Positions 22,396 through 35,854 of a DNA stretch of 64,000 bases are shown here, piece by piece. Numbering within the stretch: position 1 is the first letter of the stretch; the number at the start of each line of letters is the position of its first letter. Source of the DNA: Spongospora subterranea f. sp. subterranea (lineage: Eukaryota > Endomyxa: Phytomyxea > Phytomyxea > Plasmodiophorida); contig JAUGWO010000102.1 in the NCBI GenBank assembly GCA_049724395.1, positions 124,001 to 188,000 on the forward strand, read 5' to 3'. A program made the translations under genes and the position numbers. Below the pieces are notes generated by a model. The model saw nothing but the letters and a program-made list of their open reading frames with translations, did no database searches and was not told where the DNA came from.

Positions 22396-22609
22396 GATGC
22401 AGTAACCCAGATGGCAGTCAGGCACCGACAGGGCAAGGAGGAAACACTAAAGTCCGCATCACTCAGGTGTAACAAGTTATTCTGACTCTGCCCGTTTCCG
22501 ACAACTGATTGCTGTCACACTGATTGCTGTCACCAAACACATGCCACGCCCGACCTGTTGGGAGTTTCATGAAATCAATATATACATAACTATGTGCTCG
22601 CACTGATAT

Positions 22610-23654
22610 TCACAATGTATATTTAGCGAATTTAATGAAATGGTCTGTTAATATTTGGCTAAAATTCGTTTTGCCGAGCAGGAACTGCAAGCGTTGCTTG
22701 GAAGTCAATGTCTGTCCGAATATCTGTTGCCGCAAATAAGCTCTTTCGTCGTCCGAAACAGGTAAAACTTCGTCGATTTTCAGTTTGATTGCACGATGGC
22801 CATTATCAAGAAATTCAATGTGTGATTTGGTACGAAGGGAATGCTGTTGGTCGAGATATCGCAGAGTCTCAATCAGAACCTAAAGGGACATCAGACCCGC
22901 TGGCACATATAACCGAATAACGGCACATCGCAGAGCCTTACTTCCATATGTGAATCATACCATTGCAAGTAGCTCGAGCCGATCCAGGCTAATACCGATA
23001 CCGCTCGCCAATCCAGACGAGTATTCACAAGTGACATGAGCTGTGTTGAGGCGCACGAAAGTGAGGATTTATCAGGTAATGACAAATAATCAAACACCCT
23101 TAGCATTGGTTAGTGATGGCGTGGCGGATTGTCAACTCAACTTACACATTAAACACTTTCCCGTTGCCTGGATTGCTCAATATTACAGAAAATGGAATCG
23201 TCGCTTGTAATCGTCGAGACGGTTTCATGGTCGCCAGCTTCTGCCTATGAGCATTAAATATTTGTGCCCAATCCGCTATTTCGCCGCGAACGATTCTTGA
23301 CAATTGCGAATGGAAAAACGATTGGGTCTTTCTAAAAAAGAGATATCGAAGTGCTGAATGCAAACGCAGCGTCCCGCGTAAAAAAACAACTTGTTGAACT
23401 TGACGAACCAGATCATTTTGGCTTTTACCTAACCGATAGAAACCATGATCAAAAAGCTGATCGAAGTCTGCGATAGTTTGATCGATCAGAGACAAGGCTC
23501 TGGCAGTCTGATGGGGATCAATGACAACTTTAGACCTTGTTCTATCGATAAACTCGCAATGGTCATCCAATTCTTTTAACGCATCGGTATCTTGCTCATC
23601 AACATTCTTTACTGCGTTTGATGTTGCAGCAATCGAATTGGACGAGCCCATCAA
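22610..23654 (-). CDS. Unidentified protein, about 300 residues
   Basis: Three exons can be joined: 23654 down to about 23143, then VFDYLSLPDKSSLSCASTQL to HME, then LIETLRYLDQQHSLRTK to a TGA at 22610. Introns are about 45 and 60 nt with good GT-AG ends. The N-terminal half is helical (LSLIDQTIADFDQLFDHGFY). The middle exon weakly resembles an F-box, but it is not at the N-terminus. I do not recognise a family. The end lies about 215 bp beyond the start of bS16m; the BiP 3' end is 130 bp upstream of this gene. Confidence 0.6.
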
Positions 23655-23783
23655 AATTCAAATTCACAAGATCGAGTAGTACTCTGACGCAAAAGCTTAG
23701 AACAAACAAAAAAATCAGTATTGTGATGATGTTAGAATGTATTCTGAAAATTCATCATAGAGTGGATAATGACAACTGGAAAC

Positions 23784-25959
23784 TTATAAGTCATCGTGGT
23801 CGGGAACTTCATCTTCAGAGTCTGGTTGAGTGGCGCCACCTTCGGATCCAGCCTTCTGGTAAAGCTTGACCATGATGGGGTTAACGATGGCCTCCAAAGC
23901 CTCCTTCTGTTCGTCAATTTCTGATTTCTCGGCTTCAGGGTTGGAGTTAATCCAGTTAATAGCCTCATCGCATCCTTTGTTGATCGCTTCTTTGTCTTCT
24001 TCAGAGATGTGCTTGCCAAGTTTCTCCTTGTCCTTGATTTGGGACTTGGTGGTGTAGGCGTAGCTCTCAAATCCGACCCTGGCCTCAATCTTCGCCTTAA
24101 GTTCTTTATCAGACTCAGCGAACTCTTCGGCTTGGCGGACCATTTCATCAATCTCAGACTGTTGAAGACGGCTCTTATCGGCAGTAACGGTGATCGATCG
24201 GGAATTGCCGGTGCCTTTATCAACGGCGCTGACCGCAAGAATGGAATTGGCGTCGACTTCGAAGGTGACCTCAATCTGAGGAACACCGCGAGGAGCAGGT
24301 GCAATTCCATCCAACTCGAATTCACCGAGTTTGGAGTTGTCCTTGGCCAGCTGACGCTCACCCTGGGACACCTTGATGCTAACCTGACTTTGTTGATCCT
24401 GATAGGTGGTGAACACTTGCGCCTTCTTTGTCGGGATTACCGTGTTTCGTGGGATGATTGAAGTCATCACACCTCCAACAGTCTCAATTCCAAGTGTGAG
24501 CGGCGTGACATCAAGGAGTAGGATATCAGCACTGGTAGAATCACCACCCTATGAAAAAATCAGAACGGATGAAGGAATATATAAAATAAACACAGCACGC
24601 ACCAAGATACCGGCTTGAACGGCGGCTCCATAGGCAATCGCTTCATCGGGATTGATAGCCGACATCACTTTCTTGCCGTTGAAGAACTGTTCAACTAGAC
24701 TGACAACCTTGGGAATACGAGTAGATCCTCCAACCATAACGATCTCACTGATCTGACTCGGCTCAAGCTTGGAGTCCTTGAGAACCTTCTTGACTGGAAC
24801 GAGGGTCTTCTTGAACAAATCATCGCAGAGGCTTTCAAATTTCGCACGGGAAAGTTGAATGTTGAAGTTGATGTTTTTGTACAAGGAATCGATATCAATA
24901 GTGGCAACATTAACGCTGGACAAAGTACGCTTGGCAGTTTCACAAGCCCGACGTAATTTCATCATCGCGCGCATGTCCTTAAGAACATCCATTCCGTCGT
25001 TCTTCTTCTTGAACTCTGCGGCCGCCCACATCATGATCCGCTGATCGAAGTCCTATCAAGACACTGAACTGAGAACCAACCTAGACGGTCAACAGCAACG
25101 ACATACTTCACCACCAAGGTGTGTATCACCGCTTGTGGCCATCACTTCGAAAACGCCATCATCAATGGTCAACACACTGACATCAAAGGTACCACCACCC
25201 AGATCGAAAACGAGTATGTTCTTGTCCTTGACGTCCTTGTCGAGACCGTAGGCAATGGCGGCGGCTGTTGGTTCACTGATGATTCTGAGAACCTCAAGTC
25301 CAGCAATCTTGCCAGCATCTTTCGTAGCTTGACGCTGCCTATCATTGAAGTAGGCTGGAACCGTGACAACTGCCCTCTTCACCGTCTTGCCAAGGTACGA
25401 TTCAGCGACCTCCTTCATCTTGGTCAACACCATGGACGAGATCATCTCTGGCGCGAACACCTGAGATTTACCCTCGTACTTGACTTGGATCTTGGGTAAT
25501 CCATTGACATTGGTAATGTTGAAGGGGAACAGCTTCATATCCTTCTGGACAACAGGATCATCGTAGTCACGTCCAAGAATACGCTTGACATCGAAAACAG
25601 TGTTGGTGGGATTGAGAGCTGCCTACATGACAATACAGAGGTGAACATGACAAGGAATCGGGGTTGAAGGTGAGACGGCTTACCTGGTTTTTAGCAGCTT
25701 CACCAACCAATTTTCCATCTTCAGTGAATGCTACGTAAGAAGGGGTGATACGGTTTCCTTGCTCATTGGCGATGATGTGAACGTTGCCGTTCTGGAAAGC
25801 GCCAACACAAGAATACGTTGTACCAAGATCAATTCCGATAACGACGTCTTTTTCTGAGGAAAGCCAATCAGTGGGAGGAATACGCTAGAACAGCACCACG
25901 TGGAACTCACCTGCAACGGCAGACGCAGACAGAAACAACAAGGCCACAATCCACAACAT
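23784..25959 (-). CDS. HSPA5: ER Hsp70 chaperone BiP/GRP78
   Basis: BiP folds and retains proteins in the ER lumen. Exon 1 encodes a signal peptide ([16 protein letters not shown]). A 57-nt intron (25854-25910) leads to [20 protein letters not shown]. Further introns of about 55-60 nt lie before [12 protein letters not shown], before DFDQRIM and before [12 protein letters not shown]. Hsp70 signatures [20 protein letters not shown] and [10 protein letters not shown] are intact. The protein ends E-V-P-D-H-D-D-L, so the ER-retention tetrapeptide is HDDL rather than KDEL or HDEL. The start is ATG 25959; stop at 23784. Short introns at four positions fit the rest of the window. Confidence 0.96.
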
Positions 25960-26730
25960 GGCTGTGAATGACGAGCCAACGATTGTATAATGAGGCCGTG
26001 GCGCAAGTTGGGCCGCCCCACAAGGGACTGTATGTCTGAGAATAGGAATCCCCGGCTGGCAGAATATTCCCAGTCCTGGCCACATAAGGTTGATGACGTG
26101 GCATCGGACTTGACCCCCTCCGCACTAGGAATTTTGCGTTACGGACTATCTGTGTCACTGTATATTGACACTATTGCTGTCTCATAGTGTACATGGCTGG
26201 CAGTGCGTCCGCCATACTGCGGCCTTCCAGTCTGTGAATGGCCAATGGCCGATGGCCAATGGGCCACACGCTACACCTCCAACATCATTTTACAGGGCCC
26301 GTCGGAATACGGCTGATGGCCCCCCGGTATTATAGGGTTAACAGGGCCCTGTATTATAGGGATAACGGGCCCATAATATCAAACAGGGTTCACACATCAT
26401 ATTCTCATATTGATTTCAGGACCGGATGGTGTTTCCAGTAGGAGATGAACCAATTGTAATTGCACAATAAAGTCCCGCCACAAAGTAAACCTGAAGAAGT
26501 CACAGTCGTGAATTAGCACGAGATCAATCGTGATACTTGAAATACGAGCAACGATAGCGGAACACATTTAACCCGATATCGTCATAGCCATTGCCTAGAG
26601 GGGGCGATAATCTATCGGGTTTCGTCAGATTTACCCCTAGATTAGATTGACATCCTGTTAATTCCATCGTAGACCCACACCAACTAATCTCGTTGCTTTT
26701 CAGATGAGGATGAAGGGTTTTATTGTCCCT
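25960..26730. other. BiP upstream region with paired GGGTTAAC-type repeats
   Basis: No gene is recognised. It holds a pair of near-identical 21-22 bp direct repeats (26328-26349 and 26352-26372; unit TATTATAGGGWTAACRGGGC then CC) and a GGCCAATGGCC-rich patch at about 26238-26265. Confidence 0.4.
26328..26372. repeat. Two 21-22 bp direct repeats
   Basis: TATTATAGGGTTAACAGGGC (CC) is followed after two bases by TATTATAGGGATAACGGGCC (C). The second copy shares the left half TAGGGATAAC with the I-SceI recognition sequence, probably by chance. Confidence 0.7.
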
Positions 26731-27051
26731 TCAAACAGGGAAGAGTTTTTTAGCATTGGGCGGGTATAATTCCTCGATAGGAATAGGATCAGGCGTTCTC
26801 CACTCCTTTGGACCCGCCTTCAACGCGTCCACCCACGACTCCAATACATTATTCTCTATCGGTTCCACAATTCGTATTGTCGCTGAACATCTCGATTGGC
26901 CGCATGGTTGAGGGGTCTCGATATGTGTGCTTGATATGACAATAATGGCGGCGATCAAACCGGCTACAGCTGCCATCATTGCTGTCTGGCAGATGAACGT
27001 CGTCGTCTGATTCTGGGTCGAACCCCGCTTTGTTGGACCAGGATCGCCCAT
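26731..27051 (-). CDS. Hypothetical single-pass membrane protein
   Basis: The frame starts MGDPGPTKRGSTQN and has a hydrophobic segment at about residues 27-43 (AAVAGLIAAIIVIS). A short lumenal or extracellular part with CGQSRC follows. It ends PPNAKKLFPV. The layout suggests a type II membrane protein of about 106 residues. No family is recognised and no introns are needed. Upstream and downstream context gives no hint. It could be a chance frame. Confidence 0.4.
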   Translation of the reverse strand: MGDPGPTKRGSTQNQTTTFICQTAMMAAVAGLIAAIIVISSTHIETPQPCGQSRCSATIRIVEPIENNVLESWVDALKAGPKEWRTPDPIPIEELYPPNAKKLFPV

Positions 27052-29125
27052 TCCAATTCGCCAAATAAATAAAACCAAGTATAAGTTATTCGAAGGATGC
27101 AACTGCAATAAAGAATGAGCGATGGTAAGGAGCTATGTCCTCCGGTCGTATTGAATCATGGAGATTATGTCATGAGTCAACTCCCGACCAAAGGATAAGG
27201 TACCGACCCGACCATATACACTTTGCGTTGTTGAAAACGTGATCTTTTACCCATGGGTCGTAATGCGATTATGGGATTGGCACATTGCAGGTGATTTGGA
27301 GCGGTGACGGCTTCGGTAATGTATCGCCACCGTCTATCAGAGTTCGATCGATGGTAAACAACCGGTTGATGTCGGTCAGGTATCCTTGAAATGATGTTGG
27401 TGATGTTCCTGATAAGTCCAACCAGAAAACAGTGTTCCTTGATTCAACGATCTGTTTTGCTGGGAGCATCTGCATCACCAAGGGCAGATGATGATGGCGC
27501 TACAGGTGGCGACGTGATCCACCAATCATCAAGGTGATTCCAGATATATCGGATTATGGCACGAGTCATTATTGATCGGGTATTGTTGCCATATCCAATA
27601 ATACCGATCATGATAGTGATCGCCCGAAATAATCAATCGCAAAGTGACCCTGTAAGAAGGGTTGTTCTCCCACAAGATATACGGATCAGGGCTAGTCAAT
27701 ATCCCAGGAAACTTCGTAAAACCATACAGAATATTGTTGATCGGGTCAATGTGTAATTGCGCTCTCATCTAGTTGTAGATTCGTTTCTAAAGTTATCGAT
27801 GTCCTTAGAAAGCCCAGAGATGATCTATTATCAATTATCCCTTTGGTGCCCTCACGTGAACAAAGACAGCGCCATTGTCCCAATCCTAGAACAGACTCGT
27901 CGACCCCTCAGCAATATCATGTCGGTCATCTGGTTCCTTGTTGCGTATCAGCCGTCAAATCCATGCTCTCCATTGGCGTCGGAGCGTTTTGGGTTATACC
28001 TGGCAAGATCCTTGTATCCTGTGGATTATCCCAACAAAGATTACTTCCAGCATGGACTGCTCAGAAAGCGAAACTGACCGTTGTGGCATCTTTGATCGCA
28101 GAAACTGGTCGGCAGAACAGATTATATAGGACCACCGCTAGAACCATAACATATCGAATTAATAGGCGAAACCGTATCAGGACACTCGTGGTATAAACCA
28201 TTACACACATCTGGCCGTTGGCTAATTTACTGACGGGTACAGCAGGACGTGGCGGCAGAGATTATGGCGATGAATACCGATGTGATTCTGTTGAAATGCT
28301 CAGCCGACGACGGATGGGATCTGGGCTTGGCGACTATATTGCTGGCTGAGAGCAGACAAGTTGTGGGCAGTGTGGCGTTAATTCATCTACGGTTCTATTG
28401 CCATGTGTTCCAAAAAAGATGGACACTAACTTCGAACAGTGAGAGGGAACTGGCAACTTCATTCCACAGTTTCAATCGGTGCCCTCTGGAAACGATGCAA
28501 ACATCGATCGTCCTGAACGGCCACGGCCGTTGTCCTTAGCAATTTCAAATCATCATCTTCCAAGGGTCATCGCAATGACGGCCGTTGAAGCAGAAGAAGA
28601 TAAGACACCCTGCATTATTCGTAAATCTATGAGCGTAAAACCTATCAAACAAGGTTTGCCATAACATTTCAACGTGCGGATAGAACCACTCAGCGCACAT
28701 AGAGGTATATTCATTAACTTTGCCCTAAAAGTAAAGAACGTGAACCGCTGCTGAACAAACTGAGAAAGTTCCAACAGTAGCTGTTCCCAAAACAAAATCA
28801 AATACAGTAGTTGAAGATATAAGATTTAGGTGTTCATCGCCCACGTGGGCGGCAATAATAGAAATGATGGGGTAAATTGGATTGGACCTAAATCAAGGGA
28901 GATGGGACACACGAAAAATGAACGTTATGAACTTTTAGTGGTCTTGACAACAAACAATCGCCGGACCATTGTTGCTCAAATCGATCGTCGTCTCGAGTGA
29001 CCGGTACTCATCAAAGCGAGCCATGTTTTTCTATTGTTGAATCGTACGTACCTCTACAGCGCCATGGCAACATACTGCTGATCCAACCTTCAGCACACAG
29101 GAAACTTATTCGCCGATTGGCCCTT
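27052..29125. other. Gene-poor region, no recognised gene
   Basis: Several 60-110 codon frames occur on both strands, for example minus 27529-27768 (NILYGFTKFPGILTSPDPYI) and plus 28249-28539 (MNTDVILLKCSADDGWDLGL). Some have protein-like composition, but I could not join them into a gene or match a family. No RNA gene or clear repeat was seen. Confidence 0.35.
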
Positions 29126-32100
29126 TCATCGAAATCTTACATTATATATTGGAAAAAGCGTCGTTACTAACCCAGGCACGATGCAATAAGAGAATCTTAC
29201 TTGGTTCAATGAAAGTGTTTTAATAATTCTGGTGTAGGAAGGGGGATTTGGTTTCTTGTTGGCACTCGATTGCCAATAATACCCACGACCGAAATATTCA
29301 GCCACAGCCGCAAATCCATCCTCGGCGTCTTGAATTTTATGGAAAAACGCTTCATGATCGTTGGCACTGCTTTTCATAGCGCTGTCAATTTCGGTCACTG
29401 TGAGCGTCGTTAGTGAACCCGATAATGACATGTTGCAAAATTGCCTAACTTTTCTGATAATTTGGGTAGCAGAGCGGGCACTGCATGGCGACAGAATTTT
29501 CTATACACCGATCATGGAAAGAATGCCTATCAAACATGAGAACTTTCTAAACGCGACTTGATTGCAAAAACCGACATGCATAGAAAATGTACGACAGGAG
29601 GTTCGGACAACAAAGTATCACACACTGAACAGGTAGATGTCTGAAACGATATGGCCTATGTTGTGATGAACAATATGACAGACTTTTCCTGCGCAGGCAA
29701 AAAACTACCTGGGTTTCGAGCTGATGGATCCGTTGCTTGATCTGAGCCGTTTCAGTTCGATATTCTTCGATTTGACGTCGATCATCATCTAAGATAGACT
29801 GCGTCATGTCAATGTACGGCCCGGTTATGCTTCGATAAAAGCACCTGATCGTACGCAAGCGATTTTAAAATGAAGTCTTTCACAATGGAAAGAGGAATTG
29901 TGTCATTTTTCGACAACATTTGAATAACCATTAAAGATGGAAGTAGCCTTGACTGATGAATATCTGCCATTGACATCTCAATTTCAATTTTGATGGAAAA
30001 TTTGGGCCACAGCCTGATTACTCAGAAGGACATGACGAATACTATCAGGATGTTGCGCATGTTGAGTGCTCGACGCGAAAAACGACAGAGCTCTGAGCCA
30101 AAGATTTGGCTCAACTGTCCCATACGTTTGACACGTCTCAATAATAGCGTCAACAGCTTCGAACTGTTATAAAATTTTCAGATATCGTGCGGCATCGAAG
30201 TGAATGATTCAATCACCTGTATATGGTGCTCGAGAATGTCAACATATAAATTCAACTTCCGATAAAGAAACAGGACACCTGGAGTGAAACCATAGCGTTT
30301 GGTGAGAACTAGGGCCAACTCTGGATCGTATCTATAATGATCTTTACAACCAGTAACCGCATAAAACAAAAAGAAGAACCCGTACTTGGTTTGTCGAGTT
30401 GCCAGAAGGTCCAAGATAACCTCTTCGTTGCCACTTTCTCTATCGCGAAGGTACAATTCCAATAAAGTTGTATAAACAGTAGACGACGCATTTGGATTCT
30501 AAGTGGAGATCAGGAATTAAAGAAATTACAAATCAAAAACGATACGACTTGTGCCACAACGCTTTGTAAAAAGTTCTGCAATGCCGCTGGTTTACCAACA
30601 AATAAGTGGATAAACTCTTCAGGGTTCGCCCTGCTGATGTTCTCGCCAGCGTCAGCAAAGTTGGTGCACATGCGATGAAGCAGCTCTACAGTTTCTGTGG
30701 GCGCACGTTCAAATAACAAGTACCCGTGCTGCTTTAAGCATGCTTCGGCTTGATTGAAAGACAAATGCGCAATATATTTGACTACAGCTGCATAATCATC
30801 CATCATGATTAAAATTTTGATGGATGAATCGATTTTCTTGTTCTGGATAGCTAATTGCAAGGCGTGATCAAGATATCCGGCAGATGTACAAACCTGAAAT
30901 GAACACAATCACGATATGAAAGCGCTGTAATTTGTGAAAGCAAAACCTGGATGGCATTGTCGACATCGAATTTCAACGATGATATATTGCTGAGAAACGC
31001 GGTAAGCTTATCATCAAGATTTGCTCTTGTGAAACAGTTCAGAAGCAAAGTGGTATGAAGTTTTGAGGCGCAGTTATTAGCATGCAGAGCTTCAAGGTAA
31101 GCGGTCAAATGTTCAGCCAAGCGGGCGTTGAGAAATTTACGGATCACGTAGGATGGCTCGATATGTGCAACCCCAGGCGTGATGGTGTCAATATACTCCC
31201 GAATTGCCCCTTGGTAATCCCCTATATTGATGTCGGAATTTGCCGAGCGATACCTGAATTAAACACTCAGACCTTTGCTGTAAAGGTGGTCACCGTGGCG
31301 CTGGATGATCTCCATAATGTATGATTGATCAAGTGGCTGGCTGGTCGCTAAGCTGATAGCAATGGTGTACAAATTCCGCTTGAACAATATGTCCATCTTC
31401 GCTGTTAAATCACATTCGTGAAGTTCAACAAGCTACAGCAATATTCGTTATCCGCTCAACAAGGAAACTGATATACGGCGACTGACCTTGATAGGGGATT
31501 GTTTCTGGCAGATGATTACACAGCCCCACTCGCAGAGAACATGCGATATTTGGTCAAATACGCCAGAAAACGCCACAAGTTTATGTCTGAAATATAAATT
31601 AACCTTAACAGCTGCATTAATGGCATCGATGACGTACTTCAAATCAAATATCGTGACGTCGTTCTTGTGCGACGAGTTCTTATTATCTGAGACGACAATC
31701 AGATAAGAATGGAATCGATGTAGGAACCGCTTGGCGCTCTCAAATCCGTAGCAGGGCCCGACATCATCAGATCCAAAGAAGAAAATCCCCTCGGGACGAC
31801 CAACCGCTAATTGACCTGCATCGTTGACAACGCTAGAGTTTACTGAGACGTAAATGTTGCAATACAAATTATGAATGGTAAACCTGCAGAGCATATCACA
31901 TCCATTAGACTGATCAATGATCAGCTCAGGGAATCCATCCTGCTGTATCTGGAATGACGACACCGATGATGTTGTGGTCATAAAAAGGGTATCGTCCGAC
32001 ACAAAATGTACTACACCCAGCAGATATGAACTGTGGGTTAGTGTCTGGCAGATACTGATCATTACCTGAGGTGATACAGGGACCGCTCCGACGAAGGAGA

Positions 32101-32713
32101 AATGTCTTATACCTGCCCCGTAGTAAATCGCCAGCAAATACTATAACGGCACCGTTTCCCAAACCAACAGCCAGATGCGTTAGGTTGTCCTGTCAAAATA
32201 TCAGCGATAAACTATAATCGGGCGACGATGCAAAAAACGCACCTGAACCGCAATACAGGTCACTGGGCCCTGTTCTAGTTTTGGCGACGCGAATATGCGG
32301 ATCTGTTTGGCTAGAACTGGATCGACGGCAGCGGAATCTAATCGCCAGAATTTAATTGAGGCAGGAGGTAGATCTGACCCAAGATCAAGCCCGACTGTCA
32401 ACAATATATTCTGAGCTGACGCCTAATATCAGTGTTCATCAATATATTACTAATTAAATCGGGACGTTGTGGGGGTCTAGATTACACGATATATGTGCAT
32501 TAATGTGTCATGAGCCTGGAATTGAGCCACATCCAGCGATCGATTGATGATATGAACCACGCCAAGGGCGTCCCCTAGGTATATCTGGGATCGCCCGGAG
32601 GCGGCGCAAACCGCCTGGATTTCAAGATTATTACTCGATGACGGTGACCCATCCTCATCGGCGATCTCAAGAGTCCTTGTGTCAAAGAACTGGAACCGAC
32701 GCCATTGCAGCAT
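29126..32713 (-). CDS. VPS11: Vacuolar sorting protein VPS11 (HOPS/CORVET core subunit)
   Basis: VPS11 tethers endosomes and lysosomes/vacuoles as part of CORVET and HOPS. The first exon reads LQWRRFQFFDTRTLEIADED, the classic VPS11 start of the beta-propeller. Later exons give LAVGRPEGIFFFGSDDVGPC, FHSYLIVVSDNKN, VIRKFL-like IRKFLNARLAEHLTAYLEAL, and TLLLNCFTRA of the alpha-solenoid. The C-terminus has a coiled coil (RRQIEEYRTETAQIKQRIHQ) and a RING: CSVCDTLL, then HFLCMHSFHDRC and CPLC. YFGRGYYW closes the family core. At least nine introns of about 45-65 nt are needed. The start is ATG 32713. All segments are collinear with animal VPS11. Confidence 0.93.
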
Positions 32714-32770
32714 GGACTACCAGCACCCTTGAATGAAGTGATGTGTAAAGTGCGATACACAACCTGCGGA

Positions 32771-32795
32771 AGTGCAGTGCAGTGCAGTGCAGTGC
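32771..32795. repeat. (AGTGC)5 microsatellite
   Basis: Five perfect copies of AGTGC lie just upstream of the VPS11 start codon, in the spacer before the WD40 gene. Confidence 0.9.
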
Positions 32796-33001
32796 ACAGC
32801 ACATCAACGCTGTATTTATTCACTGGAGGAAATCACCGATTGTTTTTCCGCTTCAACCATCCCCATACCCTCTTTCAACATGAAATCGATTGGGGGAAAG
32901 ACGGCGCTGGGTGAGGGTTGTCCAATACTCGAATTGTCAGGACAATAGTCGCAGTTCCGGACGGATTATTGTAATCGGATAACTAAATGTTGAATTATTT
33001 A

Positions 33002-35854
33002 TCAAAGCGAACCATTTTTTGACAAAAGAGCGACTGATTCTGATAGAGCTTTTTCGACATGTGTTTGGATCAATTGCACTAATTGACCCGAATATTTATC
33101 CAGGGCTAGCGTTGTCGATATCGGATCCAGACTTGCTGCGTTTATAGACTCATCTGGACCAAGTAGACGATCAATTTTGTAACGAACCCTCATGAGAAAC
33201 GCCTTTATCTTATCCGAACCGTTCCCAGGCGATCTTTTTCGGTGAAATTTGTCTAGAATATGATCAAATTGCTCTTCCAAACCAGCCAATGTCCCGTCAA
33301 TATCCGTCTCGGGCTTCACAAATAAATCTTTCGATGGATTCACCGCCTCTTTTGTTGTAATCAGACTTTTGTCGAAGTTCGGCGAAACGGATCTGTTTCT
33401 TTTTCTGTAGGAAACGGATGTTCTGACTGGTGACAGTGATCTGCGATCGTTCCAACATGATCGCCGATATGCTAACGGAATGTCGTTTCCTGTTATTTGA
33501 TCTTGACCAGCGTTTTTGTAGCGCCCTGTCCGATTGCTGATTTGCTCAGTTACTTTTCTCAGATCAATTGTAAGCTCTTCTAAATCATCAAGGGCTAAAG
33601 GCAGGACGCCTTCAGAGGCTTCAACGAATGACCTAAACGCCAGTCAAATACAACAAGCATGACGGCATAGGAACGTGGCGGGAAACTTACTGATCTTCCT
33701 CTCCATCAGTATACAAATTGGAAGAAGCAATTTCAGATGCATATCCATCGCTAAGTGATTCGTCAACGATAGGGTCTAACAATCTTCTATCGACCGCCAG
33801 GTCAGGAGTTCGGTGTCGTTGATCTAGCAAATTCCTTTCCAACTGTCTTTGGCTGATCATCTGGCACAGCGCTTTTCCAAGTTTCCACACCATTATGCAT
33901 CCGTCACTTCCATACGAAAGCAGATGAGTGCTATTCGATGAAAACTTGGCTCTGTAAACTAATCCAAAATGAGGCGCTTGAATTTTGGCCACGACCTTTC
34001 CAGAGAACCAATCGAGTACAACTAGCGACATTTCTTGAGTGGTACCTACTAATAGTGTCCCAGTTGAGTCCATCTCAATAGAGGTTAGTTTCACTTCTAA
34101 AGATCTAATCAATCGTTGAGTGGAAATTTCCCAGACCACAGTAACGCCTTTGCGAGTACAGCCCAATGCAAATCTATCACAACCAATAACAGGGATGGAG
34201 GTTAGGAGATCTGCCATAAATTCCGGAGCTTCCAATGTAAACGATGTCACATCGCGGACGAACGTCCCTTCAGACGACGAACTGATAATACTTTCGGGTG
34301 ATGATGCAAAACGAACACTTTCCACTGGGGAATGATGATCCATGAATTTACCAATCGGTTGTATCAGTGAAGTTACATCGAATATGTTGATAGATTCGTC
34401 TTGACCGCCAGAACATAATAGCGAAGAATCTCGGCTGAAATCCAAAGATAACACCTCACCAGAGTGAGCGAGTTTAGCCGAGGCTACAAGATGCACCTGA
34501 CCGTTATCGGTACAATGAAACTGGCGAATATTACCAACAGAATCACCACAAGCAATTTGTCGCCCTTCACTAGAGATTGCCAATATCTGTGGAATAGCAT
34601 CTCTGACATTCAGAATTTCATGACCGTCACCACCTTCTCCATGATCATTCCATACTCGCAGCGATCCGTCTGCAGAACAGGCTAGAAAAGCGCCATTACC
34701 AGGTAGTGGAACTAAGTCGGTGATAGAGCCATGATGAAATGAACTATGTCGAACAACCTTCTGCTTTTTGATGTCCCAAACTACTAATGTACTGTCGGCG
34801 TAGAAGCATGCCAATCTGTCGCTATCGCCTGTAAGTGACACCGACATGATATCGGCGGATGCCAAAGGCGAAGATAAGGTCACAATATGCGATATCGTAT
34901 CTGGTGTAAATAACCTGACTTTCCCTTTAGCACCAGCGATGACAATCACATCACATCCCGCCGCAATACTGAAACCCATTTCCAGTTTCAAATCGACCCA
35001 CTTTTCCAGTGTCTTTTTGTCACAGCTAAATCGACACAGGATCGCTGTTGACGTCAACGCAAATACTTGTGAAGAAGAAGTTCCTTTGCCGAAGGCGAGG
35101 GCAATAAAGTACGCTTCACCATCAAGAATACCGGCATTTGACGCGGCCGCCATCTTGAAAGGAACCTCATCGAGATATCCAATTCCCTCCCCTTCTTCAT
35201 TGCTTGGCTTTTCAACGAATCTCCATAATGAGATCGATTTGTCACCGCAAGTTGCGAACATGGGCAGCGCATCTGCAATGTCAATAGCCGTGATTCGGTT
35301 GAGAACTACAGCATGCGATGAACAGCGGCCGGTTTTCCAGCAATAACTTCGAACGGAGAATGGCTCCGATAATTCCACGGTGACTAGGATCGACGAATAT
35401 TTCAAAAAGCGAACAATTACTCCACCCGCCGCATTTCGCGACCATATCCGAGTTGGTTCAGGCGACGAGGTTAAATCGTGAATCGATATCTTTCTAGACT
35501 ACAGATACTTTAGAGTCAGACATCGGATTTGGCACTGCGCACGGGTGTGCACACACCTCCGCAACAGCAATATGGTTTCCCTGGTAGTCGAACGCAATGC
35601 ACGTGATGGGGGATTGGCACAGAATGAAGCGCTTTTGCTTTTGAAGTCTTGGGCTGTAGAATACAACCGTCTTCCCTGCGATATACACCAATTCGTCTGT
35701 GTTCGGCCTCCAATTTAGAGTGAAATGACTCGCTCCTGTCACCCCGATAACCCTCTCAAGTGATATCTGATTCTACACAGAACATCACGTTAACCAGTGT
35801 CGTGGAGTGAACGGCCACTCGCACCACCTTATCATCGTTAGTCCGCTTTAGCAT
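33002..35854 (-). CDS. WD40 repeat protein of the WDR62/MAPKBP1 family
   Basis: In animals these proteins are JNK-pathway and mitotic spindle-pole or centrosome scaffolds. Exon 1 (ATG 35854) gives MLKRTNDDK. A 57-nt intron leads to LERVIGVTGASHFTLNWRPN, the family start (compare LEKVLG). A second splice gives AEVKISIHDL. The large exon carries two beta-propellers: CGDKSISLWRF, KTLEKWVDLKLE, STLVVWDIKKQKVV, GNIRQFH, DHHSPVESVRFASS and YGSDGCIMVWKLG. Another intron leads to a charged C-terminal tail with coiled coil and stop at 33002. Repeat order and the EKWVDLK landmark match WDR62/MAPKBP1 more than other WD40 families. Which of the two paralogues it corresponds to cannot be decided. Confidence 0.85.

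Noticed and set aside
25119-25499. A 126-codon plus-strand frame
   Set aside because: It is antisense to the BiP nucleotide-binding domain; highly biased Hsp70 codons often leave such frames open.
26361-26372. A homing endonuclease (I-SceI) site
   Set aside because: Only the left half matches and no endonuclease gene or intron is nearby.
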